Below, piece by piece: positions 52,936 through 62,176 of a DNA stretch of 64,000 nucleotides (its first letter is position 1; every line of letters begins with the position of its first letter). The stretch is from Skeletonema tropicum (Eukaryota; Bacillariophyta; Thalassiosirophyceae; Thalassiosirales; Thalassiosiraceae): assembly GCA_037178625.1 (NCBI GenBank), contig CM074128.1, positions 4,092,001-4,156,000 on the forward strand, read 5' to 3'. Both the position numbers and the translations under genes were made by a program. The notes under the pieces were generated by a model. That model was not told the origin of the DNA. It was given only the letters and a program-made list of their open reading frames with translations, and ran no database searches.

Positions 52936-54723
52936 ATGGCCGACAGGTGGGGGACCACCTCTCCTGCTGTACCGTCATTGCCCGAACGAAGTGACGGCAT
53001 CGATCCATCATTATTTCACAAAAAGAGGAGACACGGAAAGGCTCAGCAATCTCAAGCTGAGAAGCAGCTGAAACAACTTTTGAACGAGGCATCGAAAAAT
53101 GAAGTAGTGCAAAAAAGGAAAGAGTACTCATCTTCACAAAACAATCTACGTGATTTATTTCATGAAGTTACCAGCTTGAAGGTCTTCCCCCTTCAAGATT
53201 TGGCCTTGCGTTACTTGGAAGAACTGCAAAATATGAGTGAGGAGCCATCGAGGGTGAGCAAGATACAAAAGACCTGCTCCTCTATACCGAGAGAGAAACT
53301 ACTCTGGTCAATGGAGCCAAGGATTTTTGCGGAGGAAACATCAGCCACTGGCAAAAGGAAATATGTTGTTGGACATTTAGGGAGATTTCTTCAGCAGTAT
53401 TGGAGAGAAAGGGATCCACGAAGTAGGCATTGCTACGAACTTATACGAGAGGGAACTCCATGTCGAATGTACTTTGATTTAGAGTTTTGCAAAGTATCAA
53501 ATCCTCAAATATCTTCTAATGAAGGTGAAATGTTGATGACTGAATTTATTCAAGAGCTATGTGACGAATTCTTCTTGGTACATGAGATCAAACTCAATAG
53601 ATCAGACATTGTTGATTTGGACTCAACGACCGAAAAGAAATTCTCTCGTCATCTTATTGTTCATTTACCAAATCAGCAATTGTTTGCAGATGCAAGATCT
53701 GCTGGAGTCTTTGCAAAGACCTTTGTAGAAAGGCTTGCGCACGAGTTATCGATTGGAAAGCTGGCTGAAAGACGGGAAACACTCGCACAACATTTATTTG
53801 TAAAGCAAAAACCTTCCACTCATTCAAATAATGAAAGTACTGTAAGCAGCAGAGAATCGTGCTTTGTTGACCTTGGTGTCTACACCCGAAACCGTCTCTT
53901 CCGCATCCTTGGCTCAACCAAATTTGGGAAACCATCCACTGCTGCGTTGAGAATAGCTGCAAGGAACGAGTTTACTTTTCCAGTGGGATTTAACAACTCA
54001 AAGTTTTATCAAGTTGAGAAGAAAGTGACTTTGATGGATCCAAATGAACGTGATCTTGATTCGTTCCGCAAGGCGCTCAGCTGGGACGCCCATGCTGAAG
54101 CCTTGGTTGCGACTCTCGTTGTACCAGCTAATGCAGGCAATACGAAATGGAACATCTTACAAGGGCCTACGCTAGATGATCATTCGAATACTACTTCTGC
54201 ATCTTTGCCTGGCAAACCTACATTTTCTTCTAAAAGGAACACATCTTCAACGAAGAGTGGTCATTCGCCCTTTCCTAAACTCGACAATTACTTCTTGGCG
54301 TCAATGGGACGAAGAGGAGGTACACAAGGAAAAATTAGGGCTTGGTCTATTGAGTGTCTGGTGAGTAAAGGAGAAAAATCAAATGCTTATTATTTGACGT
54401 ATCAAATGTGTGAGAATCGATGGTGTGAATTCATCTCTCGAAGCCACAGATCCAATAACATCATGTGGACAATTGATTTAACCAACGCCTCATGCTGGCA
54501 ACAGTGCCACGACCCTGACTGCAGACAAGCAGGGTTCCGAGGGCGTCCAGTACAACTGAACCTGCCAGAAGATATCAAAACAGAAGTGGAAGATTATATT
54601 CTTGAGCAAGAGATTGCTGCTCTTGACGAGAAAAAGGTGCTCAGTGAACAAGCACCTGCTGAATGCGACCTAGATTTTGGCGACGACGAATTTGATAAGG
54701 AACTATGCAAAATAGACGTGTAA
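52936..54723 (+). CDS. PrimPol-type primase-polymerase (CCDC111 family)
   Basis: 595 residues, single exon. The archaeo-eukaryotic primase core has motif I MYFDLEF (~178; the D.E metal ligands), motif II FSRHLIVHL (~237; S.H) and motif III FVDLGVYTRNRLFRILGS (~316; Asp ligand). The family's C-terminal zinc knuckle follows: MCENRWCEF (~491), then CWQQCHDPDCRQAGFRG, similar to the UL52-type finger of PrimPol. PrimPol re-primes stalled forks in nucleus and mitochondria and bypasses lesions. A short acidic tail (DLDFGDDEFDKELCKID) may be an RPA-binding motif, as known for human PrimPol; that is inference. A low-complexity Ser/Thr/Lys insert (~415-440) sits between core and finger. Confidence 0.93.
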   Translation: MADRWGTTSPAVPSLPERSDGIDPSLFHKKRRHGKAQQSQAEKQLKQLLNEASKNEVVQKRKEYSSSQNNLRDLFHEVTSLKVFPLQDLALRYLEELQNMSEEPSRVSKIQKTCSSIPREKLLWSMEPRIFAEETSATGKRKYVVGHLGRFLQQYWRERDPRSRHCYELIREGTPCRMYFDLEFCKVSNPQISSNEGEMLMTEFIQELCDEFFLVHEIKLNRSDIVDLDSTTEKKFSRHLIVHLPNQQLFADARSAGVFAKTFVERLAHELSIGKLAERRETLAQHLFVKQKPSTHSNNESTVSSRESCFVDLGVYTRNRLFRILGSTKFGKPSTAALRIAARNEFTFPVGFNNSKFYQVEKKVTLMDPNERDLDSFRKALSWDAHAEALVATLVVPANAGNTKWNILQGPTLDDHSNTTSASLPGKPTFSSKRNTSSTKSGHSPFPKLDNYFLASMGRRGGTQGKIRAWSIECLVSKGEKSNAYYLTYQMCENRWCEFISRSHRSNNIMWTIDLTNASCWQQCHDPDCRQAGFRGRPVQLNLPEDIKTEVEDYILEQEIAALDEKKVLSEQAPAECDLDFGDDEFDKELCKIDV

Positions 54724-54801
54724 CTTGGCTGAATTAGACTATCGTGAACAGTAAATATCTATTTGAACAAAAAAAATACACACTCGCCCAAGTATCTTTC
54801 T

Positions 54802-55911
54802 CTAGCTGAACTTGATCCCAATAGATCTCATCTCTCCTTTCTTAAACATCTCTAGATTCTTGCTCTCTGAATCCTCATATTGTAGCGAAAACGCACAGAG
54901 AGATTGCAACCACGTCGCATGACTCGATACCACAATTACCCTCTCATCTCTCTCCTTGATCCATTGAAGAAAAGCGTCGGTCCTGTTCATCAAATCAATC
55001 TTACTTTCAAATAAAGGCACCGTTTCTTTCGAGTTGTACTCATCACCTCGCTTCAAGCTCTGCTTATACAATTCATAGTTGATTCCTGGAAATGTCTGTT
55101 CCAACTCTTCTGGCGAAGATACAAACTCGCTCTTGTTGCCATTCGCCTGCTCCATACAAGCAGGATGACAAACCCAAGGTACAGCAGAGAGTGATGTCAA
55201 AGGAGCATCATGTGGGAACGATATTAAAGCGGATTGAATCGCTCGACGCAAAGGACTGACAACGAACAGATCGGGCAGTAGGCCAGTTTCCTTGTTGAAG
55301 AATGTCGCGGTGCGATTCGATAAATTCAGCATGGTGCCACATCCTTTGCCAGTCAGCATAGGATCAACAGGGTAGTTCTCATCCTCGTTCGCCTGTTCAA
55401 AAGACCCATGCTTTTGTGCATATTTCCTTTCGAACTCGTTGTGCTTCGCTTCACCATGTCTCATCAAGATAAGAATTTTATCATAAGATTCGTCTTGAAC
55501 AGCTAGGGCTGCTTCGATGAGATTCATATCGCGAGCAGTGGCAGTTACACGTTGATCAGATTCGTGCATATCTTCGTACACATTAAAGGCCGAGAGAAGT
55601 GCCTCGGAGTGCTCTTCAAAGTAGTAATCTCCAGAGTCACGCTTTAACGCCATGGCAGACGCGTCGCATCTTGGTGTGGAATAAGCAATTGTTGCCGATT
55701 GCATCTGATGGATTTGTTTTGGAGTTGGAGGTGTCTTGGAAGGAACGGATTCATTGAGAGCTGCACTGCCTTGACAGCGAACCTGAACACCGCGTAAGAG
55801 AGGCTGGCGTATGGAAGCGACGCGTCGGATGATCATCATGTTCAATGTTGTTGGTACTTTATGACGTTGTTGGTTTGTGTTCGTTCTTCGATAAGATTCT
55901 CGAGGCATCAA
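54802..55911 (-). CDS. Histidine phosphatase / phosphoglycerate mutase-like protein
   Basis: 369 residues from 55911. Active-site RHG motif LILMRHGEAKHNEFE (~150), the second part DPMLTGKGCG, VVSPLRRAIQSAL and the second His in VIVVSSHATWLQSLC (~335). This matches the branch-1 histidine phosphatase fold, near SIXPAC/PGAM-like proteins; substrate undefined. A downstream ATG at 55839 (MMIIRRVASIRQPLLRGVQV) gives an amphipathic Arg-rich mitochondrial-type presequence and may be the real start. Residues ~60-140 are family-unusual and contain no known motif. Single exon; divergent to the frataxin gene. Confidence 0.85.
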   Translation of the reverse strand: MMPRESYRRTNTNQQRHKVPTTLNMMIIRRVASIRQPLLRGVQVRCQGSAALNESVPSKTPPTPKQIHQMQSATIAYSTPRCDASAMALKRDSGDYYFEEHSEALLSAFNVYEDMHESDQRVTATARDMNLIEAALAVQDESYDKILILMRHGEAKHNEFERKYAQKHGSFEQANEDENYPVDPMLTGKGCGTMLNLSNRTATFFNKETGLLPDLFVVSPLRRAIQSALISFPHDAPLTSLSAVPWVCHPACMEQANGNKSEFVSSPEELEQTFPGINYELYKQSLKRGDEYNSKETVPLFESKIDLMNRTDAFLQWIKERDERVIVVSSHATWLQSLCAFSLQYEDSESKNLEMFKKGEMRSIGIKFS

Positions 55912-55991
55912 TAATATTCAAAATTCCATTTTGTGATGGTTCCGACCTTATGATTTTTGAAGGCGAGGTGTCAGTTGAATCACGGACATTG

Positions 55992-56037
55992 ACTCCCCCG
56001 GGAGATAAAAATTGGCTAGCCTGAGATTGGGGGGGTA
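55992..56037 (-). repeat. Short GC-capped element, copy 3
   Basis: On the minus strand it begins TACCCCCCCAATCTC, keeps the core AGGCTAGCCAATTTTTAT and ends CCGGGGGAGT. About 75% like the element at 8710. It sits in the divergent promoter of the histidine phosphatase and frataxin genes. Confidence 0.6.
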
Positions 56038-56214
56038 CGCGTCGAATGTGGTTGCTGTTAGTCACCTAGAGTGATAATGGGGGAATACAAATTTTGTGCT
56101 AAGAAGTTGAGATAGTTTGATTTCTTGAGGGGAGAATCACAAGATGCGATAGATTCGATCATCGCCGAACGGAAAGGATGACCGGCACGTGCAGGTGCCG
56201 ATCGATGCCAGCGC

Positions 56215-56267
56215 GCATCTTGAATCTTATTTTTTTTTTTTTTTTTTTTTTTTGCATCTTGAATCTT
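56215..56267 (-). mobile_element. Poly(A)-only retroposition scar with 14-bp target duplication
   Basis: GCATCTTGAATCTT occurs at 56215-56228 and 56254-56267, separated only by one A and 24 T. On the minus strand this is a poly(A) tract flanked by a direct repeat, the mark of LINE-driven insertion with almost complete 5' truncation; slippage after a local duplication is the alternative. Confidence 0.55.
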
Positions 56268-56505
56268 GATGGCCAATGCATGGCCAATGGAGATCCTACG
56301 GATTACCCTACTTAATTTCCTACCACTTGGCCAACTGGAAACTGGCTATCACACGCCCGCGTGTAATCGATCATCTCTCTCCACTCTTCACAGTTAGTCC
56401 ACTGCTCCTTACGGCTCTGTGCTCGCACCAACACCCAACCAATCCTTGTCGTCACGCCTTGGCGGATCCTTCATAGCTTATCCGGACGTATCCTTATCGT
56501 TAGCA

Positions 56506-57240
56506 ATGAGGAGTAGTAGCCATTTTTTAGGCAGACGCATGGCGTCTCATCAGTTTTGTCGTCGACAATATTCATCCATCACTTCATCATCTTCAGCACA
56601 TTATTATTATCAAACACACCAAGACAAAACAAGTATTCCAATTGGAACTTTATCACGTGCCAGTAGAACTTGTTCACCATTGCGACGCAATCATGTTGAT
56701 GACACCAGTAAAATTGTGTGCTCCATGCAACAATTTTGCTACACAACAGCGTCACTACGACGTAACGAATATAAACCTGCACCAGATAATTATTTCATGT
56801 GCAACCAAAAAATTCGATTGTTTCAAAATGTGGGCCAATATCACAACGTTGCAGACGACACTCTACACACAATACAAGACGCCGTTGAAGATTTGATAGA
56901 AGATAATTTAGATACCGACACAAACAGCAGCGACGATGACATTCTACCAGAAGTAAATTATGCCAGTGGAGTGCTTACGTTGTCCTTCCCTCCTCATGGT
57001 ACGTGGGTAATCAATAAACAAACTCCGAATCAGCAATTGTGGTGGTCTTCTCCAATTTCTGGACCGAGAAGATATGAATATGTTGAGGAGAGAGAAAGAT
57101 GGGTGTACACTCGCGTAATTGAGGAAGGCGATGGAAAAGAAAGTTCTCCAGTTGCAGAGAATGATGCTGATACTCTGGGAAGCATCTTGACGGAAGAGCT
57201 AAAGGTACTTTATGGTTGGGACTTGGATGTAGATGCGTAG
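56506..57240 (+). CDS. Frataxin (CyaY family), mitochondrial
   Basis: 244 residues from the ATG at 56506, chosen because it starts an acid-poor, Arg/Ser-rich presequence (RSSSHFLGRRMASHQFCRRQ); the frame is open to 56419. The frataxin fold covers ~114-240: acidic first helix TLHTIQDAVEDLIEDNLDTD, strands GVLTLSFPPHGTWVINKQ, TPNQQLWWSSPISGPRRYEY and a C-terminal helix LGSILTEELKVLYGWDL. The acidic helix binds iron and the Trp/Asn-Gln strand binds the NFS1-ISCU complex, where frataxin speeds persulfide transfer in Fe-S assembly. About 50 extra residues between presequence and fold are low in known motifs. Single exon. Confidence 0.92.
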   Translation: MRSSSHFLGRRMASHQFCRRQYSSITSSSSAHYYYQTHQDKTSIPIGTLSRASRTCSPLRRNHVDDTSKIVCSMQQFCYTTASLRRNEYKPAPDNYFMCNQKIRLFQNVGQYHNVADDTLHTIQDAVEDLIEDNLDTDTNSSDDDILPEVNYASGVLTLSFPPHGTWVINKQTPNQQLWWSSPISGPRRYEYVEERERWVYTRVIEEGDGKESSPVAENDADTLGSILTEELKVLYGWDLDVDA

Positions 57241-57566
57241 AAAAGGGATACAATTAAGGTTGATAACTTATCCTTGAAGAGCACTATCAGAGCACAGCTT
57301 TTCGCAAGAACTCGTCACACAGCTGAAATTGCACAATCCTCTTCCAAGTCAAAACTAACAAAATAAATGAGATTGAAAACAAAGCGCTATCCGTCACTGT
57401 AAATGCTGTGCATGTACGATAGATTATTTTTCAAGAGAGTCTATTCCTTCAAATACGCATCATATCCTTCTCGTGTGATGAGAACTCCAAATGCGAGCTC
57501 AGATTGACACAAGATAGAGTGCAGTGAGAGCAGTAGCTTGCCTACAAGCGCATAAAACTTCTAAAT

Positions 57567-58658
57567 ATGGTGAACATCATGAACATGCTCTCACACTACT
57601 TGACTCTCCTCGTTCTTCTCACGACGGCAGCATCGCCTTCTGTCTCAGCCTTCCTGGTTCAAAATGGTGCTGTCAACGTGGCAAAACTACGGATAACAGA
57701 GTCGGTAGATGAAATAGAACCTGTATCGGTAATTGGTGTCGTGGCGCCGCTGATATCTGTTGGTCCATATCCGTGCCTTGAACTCAATTTTCCAGACGTG
57801 AAAAGCAACCCGGGGGTGGAGATCAGCTTTGTACTCGATACAGCTGCAAACGTGAACACAATATCAAGCGAAATTACAAGGAAGCTTGATCTCCCTGTAG
57901 TCGTAAAAGGAGAAGATCTATCAGTTCTAGGGTCAGCTGGAGCTGGTGGTTCGTGCCAAGCTGGCGACATCGTTTTCTTAGGCAACTCGCGACTGAGCGG
58001 CATGCCTGAAAGCCAACAAAACAATACATTCATGTCAAACATAACTTTGTCTTCGATGGATCTAGGCATAGCCAAATCTGTAGGAGGTGGTATGCTCGGC
58101 ACATCATTCCTTGGATGTTTCCGAGGAGGAGTAGAATTTGATTGGTACGGAACTGATGGTGATCCACCAACGCTGCAATTTTATTATGACAACATACCAG
58201 AGAAGGCAAAGCAGAACTGTGTATGTGTACCTATTAACATTGAGGAATTCTTCGGCGTGCCTACGATTTCCGTAATTATCAATGGCATGGAATTACGGGC
58301 TATCATTGACACAGGATCCCCAATCACAGTCATATCACCAACTGTAGCTGGTGAGCTTGGCATACTCAAGAAACATGATGCAATCAAGGTAAAAGGAATC
58401 GACGATGGAGATGCAATGGAAGTATCCAAATCGTTAGATGAGGTAACGCTTTCGATTGGCGACGTTAGCATCAACCTAGATAGAATATTTATTGGAGAGC
58501 TTCCTGGATTAGCAATGGCGAGCAATCTCGTCCCGGACTGCCATCAGCCTCACATTTTACTAGGATTGGATGCTCTAAGAAGAACTTACAGGATGATAAT
58601 GAGATTATCCCAGGCAGAGCTTTGGCTTGAAGGCTTCCCAACGCAGGATTCCAAATAG
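57567..58658 (+). CDS. Two-lobe retropepsin-like aspartic protease, plastid-type leader
   Basis: 363 residues. A signal peptide (YLTLLVLLTTAASPSVSA) ends at VSA|FLVQ, which is the diatom ASAFAP-type junction with Phe at +1, suggesting delivery to the plastid. Two retropepsin-like halves follow: the first contains ISFVLDTAANVNTIS (~90), the second LRAIIDTGSPITVIS (~247), both followed by family-typical hydrophobic strands and ILLGLDALRRTYRM at the end of lobe two. The second lobe has the canonical DTG; the first has DTA, which may weaken or abolish its half of the active site. Substrates unknown; single-chain aspartic protease activity is inferred from fold. Single exon. Confidence 0.8.
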   Translation: MVNIMNMLSHYLTLLVLLTTAASPSVSAFLVQNGAVNVAKLRITESVDEIEPVSVIGVVAPLISVGPYPCLELNFPDVKSNPGVEISFVLDTAANVNTISSEITRKLDLPVVVKGEDLSVLGSAGAGGSCQAGDIVFLGNSRLSGMPESQQNNTFMSNITLSSMDLGIAKSVGGGMLGTSFLGCFRGGVEFDWYGTDGDPPTLQFYYDNIPEKAKQNCVCVPINIEEFFGVPTISVIINGMELRAIIDTGSPITVISPTVAGELGILKKHDAIKVKGIDDGDAMEVSKSLDEVTLSIGDVSINLDRIFIGELPGLAMASNLVPDCHQPHILLGLDALRRTYRMIMRLSQAELWLEGFPTQDSK

Positions 58659-58837
58659 CGTAGATAAAGAATGCTGAATAAGCAAAAGAAGCAGTAGAAA
58701 GGTAGAGGATACGCAAACGAAATTGTTATGTACTGTGATGGGGACGCATCTGTCACCTGTGGAAGAAGCGCTACGCATAAATAAGAAAGGTTAACCATAA
58801 ACTTAAAGTGCAGGGTTCTCTCCGTTATACAGTAGTA

Positions 58838-58994
58838 GGCCTTTGGAAATAGGGGGCTAGTCTACCCGATATCGGGGGGATATCCCCCCGGTAATCCCCC
58901 TCACCAGGCTACTTATCATTTTAGCTAGAGATGACAAGATCAGAACTAACCCTCAATATCGGGGAACCCCCCTCGCGCCCTTATTTCAAAGGCC
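58838..58994. mobile_element. 157-bp TA-flanked MITE with GC-rich palindromes
   Basis: Termini GGCCTTTGGAAATA / TTATTTCAAAGGCC are imperfect inverted repeats, flanked by TA (58836-58837 and 58995-58996). Inside is a perfect 18-bp palindrome CGGGGGGATATCCCCCCG (58873-58890) and a second pair GATATCGGGG / CCCCGATATT-like. Non-coding. It lies ~150 bases upstream of the next gene's ATG. Confidence 0.72.
58892..58930 (+). repeat. Short GC-capped element, copy 4 (diverged, within the MITE)
   Basis: AATCCCCCTCACCAGGCTACTTATCATTTTAG keeps the order CCCCC - AGGCTA - ATTTTA of the element at 8710. Weak alone; counted because it lies inside a recognisable MITE. Confidence 0.35.
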
Positions 58995-59145
58995 TACTTC
59001 TCATCGGGTTCTCATTTTCAATCCAACACAATCACTCGTTTCATCTCTATCACTCGTTCATGAAGCGTCTGAACACCACCTCTTCTTTCATAAATTTCAA
59101 GAACAAGTTGTGTTCTCAACACTGCGCTATCGTATTGATCATATC

Positions 59146-59876
59146 ATGGGTCTCGCCGGTTTTATCTTCGAACTTGTCGTCCTTGTCTGCTTAGCGGCAG
59201 GAATCGCTTCTAATGCTGCCGTTGTTGGAAGTAAGTTGCTGAGTTCTCTATTTCTATTCGATTTGTACCTCCTATTCTCATTCTGTTACGACGGGTTCTC
59301 ATACCAATATCTATCTATCTTTCACTTTACTGATTAGGTTGTGACATGTTGAACCTTCCTATCGGCTCCATTGGTCCGTGGAGAGCCGATATTGATGGAA
59401 GCGGCTGCGTTGTATGGGACAAGGCAGATGAGTCAACTGACTGGATCCTCAACATGGGTCGAGTTTGTTCCATGATGGGTTTCATCCTGGGCTGCATTTT
59501 GACTGTCTTTGCCTTCTTCAAGCAGTGCCTTTGCCCTCTACCTTGTAGCCAACTCATTATGGATATTTCTGGCTTTATGCTGCAAATCTCGTTAGCTCTG
59601 GTTTGGCCAATGATTAGGTCGGAAGTGTGTGAAAAGTTTGGATGTCGTTGGGGAAACGGTGCGACTGCACTCTTGTTGACTCAGATTTTCTTCTTTGCGG
59701 CTTCAATCTTCTCTAGGTGCATGCGTGAGCCAAGGTATGAGCGTAGAAAGGAGCGCCAGAATGAGCGCAAGGAGGAACAGCGGAAGGAGGAACAGGCGAA
59801 CAAAGAAGCTGTTGAAGAACCCGTAGAAAGTGCTGCTGAAGAAGGCAATGCCACAAACCCAGCCAAGGTTTATTAG
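59146..59876 (+). CDS. Small tetraspan membrane protein, unknown function (2 exons)
   Basis: Exons 59146-59230 and 59338-59876 (GTAAGT...TTAG); 207 residues. The join gives AAVVGSCDMLNLPIGSIG. Four hydrophobic spans: GFIFELVVLVCLAAGIAS (~5-25), VCSMMGFILGCILTVFAFF, IMDISGFMLQISLALVWPM and ATALLLTQIFFFAASIFS. Conserved-looking Cys (CDMLN, GSGCVVW, CEKFGCRW) in the two extramembrane loops could form disulfides, in the manner of claudin/tetraspanin-type folds. The C-terminus is a long charged coiled coil (ERKERQNERKEEQRKEEQ). I do not recognise a family. The ATG at 59146 was preferred over 59110 because it starts directly at the first span. Confidence 0.68.
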
Positions 59877-60141
59877 GAATCGACATGTTATCATGCGTGT
59901 GCGTGTGATTCTCTGTTTGAATGCACGATATTGATCGATTATGTACCAAGAGCTGATTTCAGTATCCTTCATGTAGATGTTAAAAGATAACCTGAATTGA
60001 TGACATTATGCCAGTCGTTGTGTCGTAATAGTAGCAGCCAAAAAAACGGAGCTACTGATTGACATTGAGGTCAAGTAAGAGCTGTTAAGAGAGTCGTCGT
60101 ATTCTGTCGAATGAATGTAAAGGACTGGTGTAATCTTCTCG

Positions 60142-61746
60142 TCATCTGAGGAAGGCTCTCACTCCAGACAATGCCCCAGGCTCTAAAACTCCTTTGACCA
60201 AAGCAACAGGAATAGCTCTCAATTGCGGTTTTGCGCAGATTGCCAACCCAATAGAATACCAGAGATACTTCAACGGGAAAATTGCCTTGTCAAAACTGGG
60301 GTAGACACCAGGACCCATCATTTGCCTGAACTCAAAATCAGCATGATCTCTTCCACCGCCTATTCGATTCAAAGTGTATGACCGCTCATAGCCAGGGCCA
60401 AACAAATAGCCAATTATCCATCCGCCGATGAATCCTCCAATGTGACCTGCATTGCTTACATTGGGGACAAGGAATCCAAACGCCAAAAGCCATTTTATCT
60501 GCTTCAGAACGACGCTTACTGCACTGCCATTCCCCATTTTCATTAGACTTGCAAGCATTAGACCGTAAAGTCCACAGATACCTCCTGATGCCCCAATGCA
60601 CAATGAGCTTGCAGCACGACCAGACAAATCACCAATGGTTGAAAGTGTATGTGCGATATTACCCGTGACAATTGCAGTAAAGTAAGCCGTGAGATACAAC
60701 CCTTTTCCTATCCCATCCTCAAGCCAAGAAGGAAGAGAGAGCATTGCACGCATATTCATAAAGAGATGAAGGAAGGATCCGTGTAAAAATCCCGAAGATA
60801 GATATCTATGCTTCTGAAAGTGCGACAGTGGGTAGCTTTGGTGAGCATAATCCAAGAAAAATGGACCCATTGAATGTGCAGCAATGGGACCTCTACCTCC
60901 TCTCATTCCACTTGATCCGGAAGAAATGACAACACCAGCACCTCCACCTACGAATCCCAACGCACGCAAGATAACTTCTGCCTTGGTCCATTGTGGTATA
61001 TTACTAACTGCAGCTGCAGCGGAGTAAGCATCTCCTGCAACACTCATTGCTAATACTCTATTGAAACCAGGCAAATATCGAACAGCGGTGGCAATTTGAT
61101 ACGCAAACGCCAGTATATTCAGTGATACCAACAAATTTCGTGCCGTGTTTGGTCTTGTCCAAAAATGTTTGAACGATATTGGCGAAGGTGATCTTCGTTT
61201 CGTCTTTCGGCCAAGATTATCCATCTCCCTACCACTTCGTATTGTGCGAGATGATGATGATGATGATGGTGAATACTTCTTTGGTAGCAACAACGAAGTT
61301 ATCGGGTCCAACCAAGGAAAGAGCAGTCTCCTCATTTTACTCTTTTCCTTTTGTTGTTGTTGTAGATTATTCTTTGCCATCCATAACTCTATCTCATCAA
61401 CAGAGAGTGGATCAATGGGATTGTAATTTTCGTATGGGTTTTCAAGAGATCGGATCGAGCCATAGTTTGGTACGTCATCAAAGAGTTTGTTGATTTCATC
61501 AAAGTCTATTTTGTCACTGGCATTTATAAATCCATCGTCGTCGTCGTCATCGTTAGAATCATCCTGTTTGGCAGAGATGAGCGTGATGAAGTTTCGTGAT
61601 GGAAATGGGACATGAGATGCTCCTCTTTCCGAGGATATCAGATTCGCTGACCGGAGCGGTAGTTGAAATGCATCACCACCATACTGCGATAGGAGCATGC
61701 ATATTATGAAGATGTAGGTTGTGCTCACGAAGATTCTATTCATCAT
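60142..61746 (-). CDS. Rhomboid-family intramembrane serine protease, plastid-type leader
   Basis: 534 residues, single exon. Catalytic Ser in IGASGGICGLYGLM (~383) and catalytic His in NAGHIGGFIGGW (~434), with the HLFMNMRAM block (oxyanion region, His and Asn) and six or seven membrane spans. Both dyad residues are present, so it should be active. The N-terminus is a signal peptide (RIFVSTTYIFIICMLLSQYG) followed by GGDAFQLP, a variant of the diatom ASAFAP plastid motif, so an organelle-envelope or thylakoid location is likely. Residues ~50-200 are low-complexity, Asp/Ser-rich. Rhomboids cleave single-pass membrane proteins; substrate unknown. Confidence 0.88.
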   Translation of the reverse strand: MMNRIFVSTTYIFIICMLLSQYGGDAFQLPLRSANLISSERGASHVPFPSRNFITLISAKQDDSNDDDDDDGFINASDKIDFDEINKLFDDVPNYGSIRSLENPYENYNPIDPLSVDEIELWMAKNNLQQQQKEKSKMRRLLFPWLDPITSLLLPKKYSPSSSSSSRTIRSGREMDNLGRKTKRRSPSPISFKHFWTRPNTARNLLVSLNILAFAYQIATAVRYLPGFNRVLAMSVAGDAYSAAAAVSNIPQWTKAEVILRALGFVGGGAGVVISSGSSGMRGGRGPIAAHSMGPFFLDYAHQSYPLSHFQKHRYLSSGFLHGSFLHLFMNMRAMLSLPSWLEDGIGKGLYLTAYFTAIVTGNIAHTLSTIGDLSGRAASSLCIGASGGICGLYGLMLASLMKMGNGSAVSVVLKQIKWLLAFGFLVPNVSNAGHIGGFIGGWIIGYLFGPGYERSYTLNRIGGGRDHADFEFRQMMGPGVYPSFDKAIFPLKYLWYSIGLAICAKPQLRAIPVALVKGVLEPGALSGVRAFLR

Positions 61747-62176
61747 ATTGTCAATCCATCAAACACGACGTTATTCAGTTGATTGCTTCGCTCGCTCTGT
61801 CGACTGACTGTCGATGGGGATTGTTAGTAGTAACTAAATTAACCCAAATATTCCATGTGGAATATTAAAGTATTGCGTTTCTAATGAGAAGAAGAAGTGA
61901 TACCAAAAGTATAATACTTATTAAAACAGTTACCTATCCCTAATGACCTATGAATTACCGCACCCTTCATCCTTCATTCACGTGCACTCTCTTCAATAGC
62001 AATAGACTCTTCGCTTTTCAATTGCCCCTTACTCTTGATGTTGTTGTTGTAGTGGTGAACACTGCATTCCGCTATACAATTCAATCGTTAAAGAGGTCTT
62101 CATCCGTCGAGGTCGAGGATAGTTAATATTCCAAGCTTTCCTATCGAAGCGTGCAGCGAATAATGAGAGAATCATA
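61747..62176. other. Divergent intergenic region
   Basis: 430 bases between the rhomboid and the aldo-keto reductase gene. No gene; probable shared promoter. Palindromic ATATTCCATGTGGAATAT near 61847. Confidence 0.5.
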
